Shown: positions 1 to 10,393 of the stretch, in pieces
Numbering within the stretch: position 1 is the stretch's first letter
Layout: each line of letters starts with the position of its first letter
The notes under the pieces: model-generated
The model's input: the letters and a program-made list of their open reading frames with translations, nothing else
What the model was told of the DNA's origin: nothing
The model's database searches: none
Position numbers and translations under genes: made by a program
Origin: Magicicada cassinii
Lineage: Eukaryota > Arthropoda > Insecta > Hemiptera > Cicadidae
Reading direction: 5' to 3'
Length of the DNA: 23,435 nucleotides
NCBI GenBank assembly: GCA_028571305.1
Contig: JAOXNS010022237.1
Coordinates: 1 to 23,435 of the forward strand

Positions 1-2240
1 ATAAATTTATATTTCTCCCTGGGTATCATATGACTTTGTCCCCGTAAAATTGTTGAGAATGCAATTTTCCGTGATAGTATGAATTCCCTTTTGTAACTTT
101 TCGTCTTATTCTGATACTGTATTACAATGGGAACAAAGCGATTGAAAGGGCTGAACTATATTCAGAAGGAAGTAATGGTCCATTTTGGAGTTTTTATCGA
201 ATGCGTGCGTTAAATCCAAGAATATCGTGGGGTAGATGTTTTTCTTCTTTAACATCATTCTGTTTGTTATACTGGAAACATTGTCTATCGTAGAATGTTT
301 GGTTGATGACCCAAGATATGTCTTGATCCTCTGAACTTCTGTATTTGGTCAAATCTCTCGAGGAGTACGTTTTCATATAATTTCTATAGCAACAGCAGAC
401 ATATGACTACACGAAGCAGTTTCATTCAAGTTATGTTTGTGAAACTCTATTATTGTTTTTTCTTTTTTTTTTTGTAAAGTTTCAGTGTGTTTGTATTGTA
501 CGCTATCAAGTGATTATTCTCAATCTGGCAACGCATGTGTATCAAAAAGAAAATGAACTTTTATGTTTGGCATTAATTGGTTTTCAAGATTCGTAAAGAC
601 TTCGATTGTTGGTATTGGTCGCTCTGAATTGTTACCAAGAATAACTGGTACACATAAATTTATTTTGTCTCCGAGACGCGGTGTTAGAAGTCATAAAGTA
701 AAAATGTAACAGATACTTTTAAAAGAAATTATTAGCTGCATTGAATTTCATAAACGATTCCTGATTCTTTTTTTTTTTGACGTGTTAAATGACGTTCGGA
801 CATGTGTGAATGTGTATGTAGGCCTATGTGTGAGCGTAATCTAGTATTTTTTTACTTAACCATATTTTGTGAGTATAAAATTATGCCTGTTATGTAAGTT
901 TTTTAATTACACCTCTCGATACACCAGGTAAAAACTTGTAAACTCGCCGGGTTCGCCTTTATAAGGATTTTTTTTTTGTCGTACTAAATCGGACGAATTG
1001 GGGAGATAATTTATTACTTGAAAATGTGTTCTGCTATAGGTTTTAGTACATAAAAGGTGAGAATTATTTTCGCTTCCTGTATATTTTTATATGTCTCGAT
1101 AATTTATACTCGCAATAATTTAATGGCCGTATTAAATCAACTTTAGATCGAAAAGGAAGATTAAAAAAGCAAAAAAATACACTTTTGCTGACAGCGTATA
1201 TTATCCGTCTAGGTTTTGAATCAAGGCCGGCGCGTTCGTGTTACCACCTCGGTGTGTGTGTGGCTGGGAAAGATCGTTTTGCCAATTGTTCGGTGTAGAA
1301 AAACAACGGTGAGCGATACTTATTCGTCTGACCGTAGGCGTTTCTCACTAACTGCTAATACGACTTGTCTGGTCGTAGTAAAAATTTTGCTTTTCCTCGT
1401 CTTCCTCTGATGTGTTTTGTTTTAATAGCCCCCCCGTTTCCTAATTTGTCCCGATTCTGTCTCCCCGGTCATCCTTGAAATTACCGCGCATTCCGCTATT
1501 TCTCTTTCGCGCGCTCTCTCTCTCTCTCTCTTCCATCGCTTTACTACTCTGTCAGTCAGTCCGGTTCTTCTCACCCCTTTTCTTTCGAATAATGTACGCG
1601 ATCGCCTCCACTTAACGCTCCTTATGATGTACCACCACGATATATCCTCCACCCACTGTATAAGGCATCGTTTTTTCCAGATCTTACCAACAGTTTTCCG
1701 AGAACAGCCTGGCGACATAAATTTATTACTCTGAATAAATTCAGGCGTCTGGTCGTGTATTCGATTTTAGACATAAATCGAACAAAACCTGTATATGAGT
1801 ATGTCTATAGAAAGTTTTTGACCAACTGTGGAATTCAGCCCAATAATAGTATTATTCAGAATACGAAAGAAAGGATATTCTTACCGTTTAATTGAAAATG
1901 TAGTGACTTACGTGGATAGAAATGGAGCGCCTTAACGTAAAAGAGTGGTTAAAATTTGGCCAAAATTCTGGCTTATTAACAGAATTCAAGAAAATATTTG
2001 GTCAAATTGTTATTATTGTAGATACCAGGAAAAACAAGCGGATCCCTTCATTTCATGTAACCCTCTAACGGAGGAATCATGTAATTATATATTTTCCCGA
2101 AGAATCGTGCCCAGTTAGTTGTTTTCATGTCTTTCATACCACATTACTTTTCACGCAGTTTTACTTGTCTGTACAGTGTTCAAATATTGCCGTGTTCACT
2201 GCCCATTTTCTGTTCAATGCCCTAGGGTTTTATCGTATTG
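1..2240. other. Unassigned AT-rich DNA, no gene seen
   Basis: No open frame here resembles a protein family I know, and no RNA gene is apparent. The sequence has short poly-T runs (about 457-471 and 768-778) and one CT microsatellite. A minus-strand frame at 194-376 and another at 1422-1718 are open by chance; the second owes its Arg/Glu-rich stretch to the CT repeat. Unannotated intron or intergenic DNA is the simplest reading. Confidence 0.6.
1514..1531. repeat. (CT)n microsatellite
   Basis: A run of about nine CT dinucleotides follows a short GCGCGC block. It is an uninterrupted simple repeat with no associated gene. Confidence 0.9.
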
Positions 2241-2244
2241 AATA

Positions 2245-2450
2245 TTGGCCTCATCTACGACTCATCGCCATTGGTCACGTTTGCGGGCCAACATAAACTA
2301 ATGCCCAGTTTCCTCATATCGTTTTCAACATTATCTATCCACCGTAGTTCAGGTCTTCATCTTTTCCTTCGCTCATCGTGTGCCTCATCATCGCCTTCCT
2401 GATCGATTCTCCTGCATGTGGACAATTTGTCGGCCTACTAAACCCTCATT
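2245..2450 (-). mobile_element. LINE (non-LTR retrotransposon) ORF2 C-terminal remnant
   Basis: On the minus strand, short peptides in different frames line up in order with the extreme C-terminus of arthropod LINE ORF2 proteins. About 2408-2435 gives GRQIVHMQENRSGRR, the position of the usual GHV-RM-E-R segment. About 2296-2341 gives WIDNVENDMRKLGIS, matching the RPKLRWID-VE-DL-K-LGI block. About 2248-2290 gives ARKRDQWR, a stop, then VVDEA, matching A-DRD-WR-VV-EA. The pieces are separated by frame changes and stops, so this is dead. The reverse-transcriptase core is absent, as expected for a heavily 5'-truncated copy. The clade cannot be fixed from this tail. Confidence 0.72.
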
Positions 2451-2648
2451 GATTTTATTAACTGGGTTGCGGATGGCTCTTTTATATATATTACATAGCT
2501 CATGTTAATCAGATAGTCTAGGCCGATTAAATATTGTGTTTATCTTTCCTGTATTGACTCACGTATAAGCGTGCATGATTCCATGGTCCAGTCGATCAAT
2601 CATCGTTTCTTTGTCTACTCAGTTTCCCTTACACAGAACTACGAAGTA

Positions 2649-2671
2649 TGTCCGTTACATAACGAGACTGA
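2649..2671 (+). repeat. mariner left terminal inverted repeat
   Basis: Read inward, the left end is TGTCCGTTACATAACGAGAC followed by TGA. The inverted right end differs at four positions (4, 5, 6 and 11). TA precedes it at 2647-2648. Confidence 0.85.
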
Positions 2672-2848
2672 GTTTGTACCTCTCAGAGAACGCAGTGAGT
2701 ACAGATTGTGAGCTTTTTGGCGGAGATCTTAGAGGTGTCTGAACTTGTACGACGAACGCAACTCTCTCAGCCGTTCAGTTGATTCTAAGTCATCGTTTAG
2801 TGCAGTTGTGTTTTCTGTTGTGTGCCGGAGTAACGCTAACTTTTAAAG

Positions 2849-3737
2849 TTGAGCAATGAGTTGAAATGTTCAGTAAAATTGAACAAAACACTAACAGAAT
2901 GTTTTCAAATACTCATTGAGGAAGACTGTATGTCTTGTGCACACGTGTGTTCGAGTGGTATAAACGATTCAGTGAAAGATGTCAGAACGAGGAAGACAGT
3001 GAACGACCTGCGATGTTGCGAACCGAAGAAAATTTATGAACAATTAACTACGTCTTCGAGAAGATTGCCGAATGATGCTGAAGCCGTGAGCACTCCAGAG
3101 ACACAGGGTTGAAAATTTTTAGTGAGGATCTCAACACGAAAAAAGTTTGTGTCAAGATTCTCCCTCGGGTTCTTACACCAGGTCACAAGAACACGGCAAG
3201 GAGATTTTAGCTGATGGGCTGCAGAAACTTGATGCTGACTCCAAACAATATAAAAAAAAATCATCACTTGTGACAAAACCTGGGTCTTACAGTGTGACCC
3301 TGAGACGAAACGACAGTCGGTGGACTGGAAACACTGTCATCGACAAGAATGGAAAAAACTCGTCAAGGCTAGTCCAAATTCAAATCTAAGTTTTTTGATG
3401 CTGTCACCGGTTTAATTTTGGAAGAATGTGTGCCATAAGACACAACAGTGAACCAGTATTATTGTAAGGACGTTTTAAGAACTTTGAAAGAGTCAGAAAA
3501 AAACGAACTGTGGAATATGGTTTCAGTCGTTACTAGGACAATGCGCCTGCTTACAGAGGACTTTCTCTGAAACAGTTTTTAGCCGACAATCGCATCACTA
3601 TACTGGAAGATCCTCCGTATTCACAAGATTTGGCACCATGCCACTTTTTTATTTTGCCTAAAATGGAATCTGTGCTGAACTGAACACGTTTTGAACCACT
3701 TTATGCAGTAAAGAAGAAGAAAACAAATCTGTTATAA
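2849..3737 (+). pseudogene. mariner transposase, broken
   Basis: Recognisable blocks run in order. First comes an N-terminal helix-turn-helix segment at 2849-2946 (LKCSVKLNKTLTECFQIL, then EDCMSCA). VFEWYKRFSE follows from 2947 in a shifted frame, then EDSERPAM. From about 3124 comes EDLNTKKVCVKILPRVLTP, ended by a stop. From about 3220 comes QKLDADS, then WKHCHRQEWKKL in another frame. From 3537 comes DNAPAYRG, QFLADNRITILE, then PPYSQDLAPCHFFILPK. The family uses a DD34D triad. The second Asp is present (DNAPA, 3537), but the third position (codon 3642-3644) is His in LAPCHFF, so catalysis is lost even apart from the several frameshifts and stops. An in-frame stop also follows SVLN near the C-terminus. 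Confidence 0.9.
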
Positions 3738-3767
3738 TTGTAATACATATAAAGCTGAGTTATTATA

Positions 3768-3790
3768 TCAGTCTCGTTAAGTAATACACA
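3768..3790 (-). repeat. mariner right terminal inverted repeat
   Basis: Read inward on the minus strand, this is TGTGTATTACTTAACGAGAC followed by TGA, pairing with 2649-2671. The next two plus-strand bases are AA instead of the expected TA. Confidence 0.85.
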
Positions 3791-3799
3791 AACATCTTA

Positions 3800-6700
3800 T
3801 ATCTTCTGTAAACCTTAGACTTAAAAGGTAAGTCCTATGTATTTCTGTATAAAAATGTGAAGATTTTGATAAATTTAGTTATATGCGTTGTACATGTTCA
3901 CGTTATATGGTACAAGGTGGTGGAAGGGTATATAGACAGTTGGTTACATTTACATTTTGTTTAGTTTTATTGATACCTACTATAAATTGATACCTGTGAA
4001 TTCGCCTCGTACGTGTTTGTTGTCTAAGAGCCAACTTGTCCCGTTCCCTTCAAACGTACCGATTAGTAAGACAGGTTCCACAACAGACTGTCGCATTAGA
4101 GATTGCTTGGCGTGTGGGGAAGGGTTAGTACCCTCCAAAGAAGTGATAATATTCTGACAATCTCAAACGTCTTAAAAAGTGTGGGATCTATCATCGTGGG
4201 AAAACATTTTAATTTTATTGTATATCCATGTAAGCGTCCTGAACGCCGGTGAACAAAGAATCTTAAATAGTTGTATCATTTAATGTGTATACAAGTTTAA
4301 TTAATAAGCACACGCAGTCGTGTCGGGCGCTTTTGACGTTGTGCATCTGATTTAGTGTTAACATCGCGTAAAAATTTATACGCTCATAGTGGGGAGCGGG
4401 GAGGACGAGACAGACTTTGACAAGGTTGGGAATCGGAGGCAGCGAAGGAAATGCATCAGCGGTTTTACGACTGGGCTTATACAGTCGTCTGGTTTTACGG
4501 CTCTTTTTAATCAACTTGATTTACGGCCTGCCTTCCTCTTTATGGTGTACATTAACTCGCGGAGAGGAAGAGAGCGCCGACGACGAACAGATGTAGAATA
4601 TTGAAACCGTACGTGGAATATACGTGATACGTAAGACGTATGTGTGTTATAACTGCCTCGGTCAAAACCTGTACATTCGGAACGCTTTTATATGTTGCAC
4701 TGCCTCTCTACCCCAGACAGACTGTATCATTTGCAAAATGATATCGTCATATTCGGTTGACGTAGGCGCAGTATTACCACAATTAGTACACATCAACTGC
4801 AACTTGTCGCCATCAATGAACTCGACTCGTTGTGTTGTCGTTATTCTGCTGTCAGTGTAGGTTTGTGTGAGTCACACAGGCAGTTATACCAGGTTGCACA
4901 TACCAGCGCCTCTTTCCCCGCTACAGACGTATACTTAACTCTCCAAAAAAATGTTGCACAGCTTTTTAATAAATTAGCGGCGGTTAACTTGTTTTAAAAA
5001 TGAGAACTTAAAAGAAAAACTAATTATCCAGAAGATTAAACTGAAGGCTGTTTACTCTTGCAGAAGTTAACAGGCGTATGTTAGAAGCGAGAAGCAGAAG
5101 AAAGCATTTGCAAAGCAAACGTTTCATAATAAGACGTGCTTGGAATGTTCATACGGATTTAGACGTTAGGAAGGCTGGAGGGAGTAAACTTGGAGTAGGA
5201 ACCTTCATGGAAGTACCTTGTGAAAAAGGGGACAAGGCCCGCCGAAACAGATGTACGGCGAGAAAATCAGACGCTGTCGTCTTAAAAGATAGTCATCTAC
5301 ACTATCATCTGTGGTTTCCATCCAGATGACCATATGAGAGGAGTCACAGTATTCGTAGAGACTTCTTAGCGGATGCAAAACTTGGTGTCAAATAGAATAC
5401 GGTATAACAGAAAACCAGACTAGCAAAAGTAAAGAAAATTGAGAAGATGTACTTTGTAGGCTATGCGTTCAGGTAACAGATGGACTGACGTAATGGACCC
5501 AGCCAGTGACGTAAACACGAGCTCCTCCTGAGGGCGGGTGAGACTAGGTTGAATGTTAGACTCCTCCCCTTTATTTGATTAATTTACAAACATTGTAATT
5601 CCTTTTATTTCTACAATTTGTTAAGTCTTAACACACATAACTGGCTTAGAAAGAGGCTTACGTTAAGTAATTATGTAATTTTGTCCAAAATTCTAATAGG
5701 TCAGATGATTCACCGACCTCCCTTTTTCACCGGTACTTACACCTCTGGACCCAGGACACGACTGTTACACGAGAAATTGCGATACCACAATTGGTATTCA
5801 TAAACGCAGCCTGTTTACCTTCAACTGAATCGACCGGTCGTTCCATCGTCTTTTTGCTGTTGGTATAGCCGTTGTTTAATGATGTGCAGCAGACATATCA
5901 AAAACACAACTACGCTGATGCGAGATAAAAAATTGATTACGACTGATAACGTAAGGTAGGTGCTTTGACGCCGAGGTTAACTGTTTAAATGATGAAGCTA
6001 TAACCCGTACCGGTTAATTTTTGTCGTAGCAAAATTGAAATCCTGTGGGATGTGTGTCTAAAGTCAAGTTTCTTCTTCAGATAAACAGTGTATAGATGGT
6101 GCGTGTGGAGAGATTATTCAATGGAAGAGGGTAGGGAGGGCTTAGAGTATAGGAGGAATTGTCCCCTTTGCAGTCTGCGACTGCCATTCTGCCATTATGT
6201 AAAGCATGTTTCCGCGAGTTGCGTGTACTATTAGGAAACAATATCGTTCAGTTCACTTAACAGTTTGTGCGAGCGAGCGAATGCATAACGATACGTACGT
6301 AACAATGAATGACAGTCTCAGCAGCCATTAGATTTGACTGCCATTGTGTGCTGTTGCTGCCAGACGTCCATACAAAAACTCCATCGCTGCAACATTGCAC
6401 TGTTCATTGCATTATATACATTGTTGCACAAATGTAACGGGTGAAAGTCAGCGTCGACGGTTTTTTTTTTTTTGTTAAGAGCTTATTGTATAAAGATCGA
6501 TATGCGTTCGACGCTGCACTATAAAAGACTCGAATTAGAGAGGCACGTAGAAAGAAATGAAAAGGATCTGTATTTTGTTGTTGCGTCGTTCGTTTTGTAT
6601 TGCCAATTCAATCGTATTGTCGTAAGCTCGGTGAAAGGAAAGAGAGACGAGCTTTGTTTAAAAGGAGTAATGAAACATGTAGTGTGCATTTTTATTTTCA

Positions 6701-6890
6701 CTGTAATGGTTTAATGATCTCATGTTGATTCGTGTTTGCGAATTGAACAATGCCTGAACCGTATAATAAAGGACGTTATATCTAACGTACAGGAATCGTA
6801 AAATAAAACCTGGTATTATTAGAAAAACATTCGTGTAGTCACGATAGTTATTAATTGTTTCAGCTTCGTTTTCCATCATCGTCTTTGGTT
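3800..6890. other. Unassigned stretch, no supported gene
   Basis: About 3 kb without a recognisable coding, RNA or transposon domain. Open frames of 60-83 residues occur, for example 4624-4860 and 5078-5329, but match no family I know. The second is preceded by a pyrimidine-rich TTGCAG that could pass for a splice acceptor, which is not enough to call an exon. A Tol2-like hAT terminal motif sits on the minus strand at 5728-5747 (see findings). Confidence 0.5.
6461..6473. repeat. Poly-T run
   Basis: Thirteen consecutive T on the plus strand. No retrotransposon body that would explain it as an inverted poly-A tail is recognisable beside it. Confidence 0.85.
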
Positions 6891-6894
6891 TCAG

Positions 6895-7200
6895 AACCTT
6901 TATGGGTCTTGGCCTTTTCCGAGAGTTGATTCCATTCGTCTCTGTTTTTCTCTCCAGCCTTCCAGGCTAATATTAACCAGATTCCAGGTTATATTAGGTT
7001 AATATTTTCTAATATTAACTCCTCCCAGCTACACATCCACTTGATTCTTCGTCCTAATTCTTAGTCTTCCTCTGGGCCTATTATCAGTGAGGTCTGGTAT
7101 TTGCTTTCTCAGCTGTGATCCTTTGTAACTTTTTCTGTATACCCAATCCACCTGGTCTTTTATTGTTGCGAGTCTCAGTTTTAACTCGACCGTTTGGCAT
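6895..7200 (-). mobile_element. LINE ORF2 C-terminal remnant
   Basis: The minus strand reads like the last ~100 residues of an arthropod LINE ORF2. NRPRGRLRIRTKN at about 7042-7082 corresponds to the basic GRPRGRPR segment. WEELILENI and then KNRDEWNQLSEKAKTHKG, ending near 6897, correspond to the terminal DRD-W-LVE-AKTH-G motif. A stop lies between the two blocks. The reverse-transcriptase domain is missing. The upstream end of the fragment meets repeat copy A at about 7200, so one element may have inserted beside or into the other. Confidence 0.7.
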
Positions 7201-7202
7201 TT

Positions 7203-7815
7203 GCCTGTCTGTCTCCGTCTCACGATAATTTTGAATGCATAAACCGATTTTTGTAATACTTACCATCTGTGTTCATTCTTTTATCCTACAGAGCTCTACT
7301 GTTTTTGACATTGAACCCCCAAGGAACGTAGGGGACAAGAGGCAAAAATTTAAGGTCAAATTAATGCATCTGGGGTATCAGATTAAATGGAATTTTAACC
7401 AATATCCGAATATAGTGTTAATTTTTGAAAATGTTAAAATTTTTGGACGTCAGGTCTCCAAAAATGGGCGAAGATTTTGATAAAATAGCAAAAATTCATG
7501 TGGGGTATCAAATTAAAGAGAATTTAAATGACATATTAAAGCAGTGTTTAGTTTGGAGATTTCAACATGTTTGGATCCTAAGACCCAAACACGAGGTCAA
7601 AAATTTTGATTATGGAAATCCACCAGGGAGTCAGACTAAAATGAAGTGTAACCCAGTTCCTAATGTTTCGAAATTTTAGTGTTTACTGTGTGATTGTATG
7701 CTCTGAAATTGTTTTACTAAAGAATAGTAGAGTAATATGGATTTTTGAAATTTTCTCATAATTGAAAAATTATCCAATATTGAAATTTATGTAATAATAA
7801 ATGTACTTTGTTCTT
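7203..7815 (+). repeat. Composite repeat family, copy A
   Basis: This copy matches the reverse complement of 22575-23270 (copy C) along its whole length. Three parts are visible. The leader (7203-7320) has CTGTCTGTCT, ACGATAA, and TTTGAA followed by a GCA-AAAC motif. Then come about three diverged units whose GGTATCA-type cores sit at about 7371, 7501 and 7625. The tail (about 7661-7815) contains AATTGAAAAATTAT and AATAATAAATGTACTT. Unit spacing is about 130 then 123 bp. I see no convincing protein; open frames across it (for example 7425-7679) are likely incidental. CTGTCTG-type leaders of this sort are, to my memory, widespread in arthropod repeats, but I cannot name the family. Confidence 0.8.
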
Positions 7816-7833
7816 CAAAATATTGAAAAATAA

Positions 7834-8680
7834 AGGCAAAAATGCATGTGGGGTGTAATAGTAAAGGGAATTTTAATCATTATCAGAATTTAATGTTAAT
7901 TTTTGAAAATATCAAATTTTTGTACAAATATTTTGTTAACATCGCAAAATTTCATATGTGGTATCAGATTAAAAAGAATTTCAACTAAAATCTGATAATA
8001 GTGTAGAGGTTTGAAAATTTCGAAACATTAGGACACAAGGGCCCAAAAAATACCAAAATTTGAAAAAATTATAAGAATCCACCCGGGTATCAGAGTAAGA
8101 GAATTTAGCCCACATCCAAATTTAACATTCGTAATGAACGTTTTCTCAGTTAAGGCCACCACGAGCCGAAAACAGGACACGAAATTTGAATAATATTGTA
8201 GAAGTCTATGCGAGGGAGGGAGCAAGTTATGAGGAATTTTATTCAAGGTACAATTGCCGCCGCATCTTTAATATTTGACAGAATTAATTTTCCTCAACAC
8301 TTCCTCTTGAATTTTGGATCGTCTTCAGAACGTTTGAAACTATACGTACAGAGTCTATGTTATGCACATTTGTAAAATTTATTAGATAGAGGCCAGTAGA
8401 TGTTCTCGAAAGCAAACAAAGTTGAAAGTTAGAACTAAGTTATTTGTTATATAGGCATCGTTGTTATAAATTTAACTAAAAAAAAATGTATTCGTTTGAA
8501 TTTTTAGCGTTTATTATATACAATTGTGTGGTTTACAATTGTTATTTTACAAGCTGAGTAATGCCAGTTTTCGTAATTACTCTGGTAATTGAAACAAAGA
8601 TATATTATTGAAATGTACATAATAATAAATGCATAAAATAGTGAGCGAGTTCATCATTCAGGGGGCTTACTAGTTTTAAT
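7834..8680 (+). repeat. Composite repeat family, copy B (interrupted)
   Basis: A second copy lies head-to-tail after copy A and lacks the leader. Unit cores are at about 7849, 7957 and 8083 (spacing about 108 and 126 bp). Homology stops near 8126 and resumes at about 8491 with the tail (GAATTTTTAGCGTTTA onward, AATAATAAATG), then AGTGAGCGAGT at about 8640. That last motif and the following CAGGG...ACTAG are shared with copy C but not copy A. The tail shows that the break is an insertion and not the end of the copy. Confidence 0.75.
8127..8476. other. Probable insertion within repeat copy B
   Basis: About 340 bp here has no counterpart in copies A and C, which run straight from the third unit into the tail. 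The nine bases AAATTTAAC occur on both sides (8118-8126 and 8468-8476), as a target-site duplication would. Beyond the second copy lies an A-rich TAAAAAAAAA. I see no inverted ends and no coding domain, so the inserted element is unidentified. A 9-bp AT-rich match could also be chance. Confidence 0.45.
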
Positions 8681-8869
8681 AATTCTTACTATACCGGGGA
8701 GTTTGTTTTACTATAATTTTCACAATTAGGTGTCCTTCCTCTTTTATGCTAAACGAATCTCGTTGCACGATCGCGTGATATACGTAGGCGAATACCGTTT
8801 ATCCTTGAGTATTTAGAATTTTCTTATTTATTCATTAGAACATTGTGCTGTTCCATAACAACACTCGAC

Positions 8870-8945
8870 TACATACTGTCACACCACATCTTTCTTGGAC
8901 GTCCGACTCTTCCTTGCAATCTCTTACTTTTTCACCAGGCTTGTA
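8870..8945 (-). mobile_element. Possible LINE C-terminal remnant
   Basis: The minus strand encodes RLQGRVGRPRKMWCDSM and then a stop. This is the G-RGRPRK-W-D motif typical of LINE ORF2 C-termini in arthropods. A short basic motif alone is weak support. Flanking minus-strand sequence up to about 9010 is lysine-rich but not diagnostic. Confidence 0.4.
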
Positions 8946-9168
8946 TCGCCGTTTGTCGAAATGTGTTCATTTCTTCGTGTGTGAAAATCTTCATTTTTCA
9001 GTAGTCTGAGTATTTATCTCGGTTACATTGAATTTTCGGCTTATATTATTGTGTTACAACTTATCCTAGTAATCTCCGTAATGTATTAATTTCTGTTGTT
9101 TGTCGCTTTTCCTTGAGGTTTTCCTGTTTCTGGTTTGATCTCTTATGCGTAGGATATTAATCGTTAGA

Positions 9169-9224
9169 GTTATTAAAGTGACTTTAATCGTTATTAAAGT
9201 GACTTTAATCGTTATTAAAGTGAT
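9169..9224. repeat. 21-bp tandem repeat, ~2.7 copies, each a hairpin
   Basis: The unit GTTATTAAAGTGACTTTAAT plus C occurs at 9169-9189 and 9190-9210, with a partial third from 9211 that diverges after AAAGTGA. Each full unit holds a perfect inverted repeat, ATTAAAGT-G-ACTTTAAT (first at 9172-9188). No gene lies next to it. Confidence 0.9.
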
Positions 9225-9271
9225 TTGTGAAGTCAAGCGCCACATGCAAGAATACAAACCCTGACTGGATG

Positions 9272-9287
9272 ACCGAATCGATTCGGT
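9272..9287. repeat. Perfect 16-bp palindrome
   Basis: ACCGAATCGATTCGGT is its own reverse complement and lies about 50 bp after the hairpin tandem repeat. It could be a dimeric protein site or a chance palindrome; nothing around it decides. Confidence 0.6.
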
Positions 9288-9289
9288 TC

Positions 9290-10390
9290 GACATGACAAT
9301 ATTATTGCTGTCATTTCGTTTAAGTGTACCTATTCAGATGCGTTAATTGCAGTACATAAAACAATAGGGCATACATTTTTTTAACTTTAGTCTATTATTA
9401 CTCGACATGGGCGTTTTTTTTGTAATCGTAAAATAAAGAAAAGTTTCTAATTTAATGTTTAAGTGGCAAATACCCATAAAAGCATCGTGAGATAACAAAG
9501 CTGGAGGTTATTTGTTGTGTGCACTTGACCGATTAGACCTGGTCTGTACTAATGGATATAACTTGGAATATAATTTAATTATCGACGCGAATAGATTGGA
9601 TTGGATTTTTTATCAAATCGTAACTTGTGTGTTTCATTGCATCAGCGGAGAGTATTTTAAGAGAAGAGATAACGAGATAGTGGTCATGGTCGGACGGGCT
9701 AGCTACGGATTTGATGGCTATAATAAAATTTTTATAACTCGCAGAGTTGTCCTGTTCGCGGTTACAGGTGAACAAACAGGTGTCCAGCATATTTAATGAG
9801 CGCGTGAATATTTAGTTTGTTTTTGGTCGTGTGGGTTTTAGGAAAGGAATTCGTGTCTCCTTGTGTTCCCGTACACGTTGATTAACTCGTACTATTATTT
9901 TTATGTACAAAGCACAACAGTAAATTTTTAGAAATATTTTGTCTTCTGCAGTCTTTGTTATTTTTATTTTCGATTAGGGGCCAGAAATGCTCGACGTTAG
10001 AACCGGTCAACAATTTTAATTACCCGGGTTATTATATGTCTTATTTCCATAACTACTATATTTCCACAATTACCAATCTAACGTATGTTTGTGAAACAAC
10101 AAATAACGCTTAAGAATCAAACACGGTAAGAGAGCCATATGAGGTTCTACAAAAGTGATGACTATTCCGACAATAATTTACGTCAGCGAGACAAGTGCAA
10201 AATCAAGACAAGACGAGAAGAGTAGTGATAAGACAAGGATGAAACAGTTGTAATAAAGAAAAAATGATTTTTTTTTTTCCTGGAAATTGGAAGAGAAGCG
10301 AAGCAGGGTCCGTAATACCGGATGGCTAGACTGGCAAATGTCGAGACAAGATAAAGAGCGCCCACCTTTTCTTTTTTACACTGTAAAAAT
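9290..10390. other. Unassigned stretch, no gene seen
   Basis: AT-rich sequence without a recognisable domain. Short open frames at 9512-9796 (+) and 9575-9790 (-) overlap each other and match nothing I know. The missing 5' part of the hAT element at 10394-11216 would be expected here, but I could not find its left terminus. Confidence 0.5.
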
Positions 10391-10393
10391 ATT

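Larger units (their letters stand above)
2649..3790 (+). mobile_element. Decayed mariner (Tc1/mariner) DNA transposon with both ends
   Basis: A near full-length mariner of about 1.14 kb (active members are about 1.3 kb). It is bounded by terminal inverted repeats at 2649-2671 and 3768-3790 that match at 19 of 23 positions, sharing TAACGAGACTGA. The left end is preceded by TA, the mariner target site; the right flank reads AA, presumably a mutated TA. Between the ends lie, in order, all major blocks of a mariner transposase, split over frames. It encodes no usable protein. The degree of decay suggests an old insertion. Confidence 0.92.

Noticed and set aside
3034-3276. 80-residue minus-strand open frame
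   Set aside because: Antisense shadow of the mariner transposase remnant.
5062-5329. Possible exon: pyrimidine-rich TTGCAG followed by an 83-residue open frame
   Set aside because: The protein is basic and low in recognisable motifs, there is no matching donor site that I trust, and the open length is within chance for this window.
5502-5570. Possible tRNA-derived SINE or hAT end (CAGTGACGTAA and GGTTGAAT-like motif)
   Set aside because: No convincing A and B box pair at correct spacing and no matching partner end.
7425-7679. 84-residue open frame in repeat copy A
   Set aside because: It crosses the internal repeat units; the corresponding frame does not appear to be kept in copies B and C, so coding function is unlikely.
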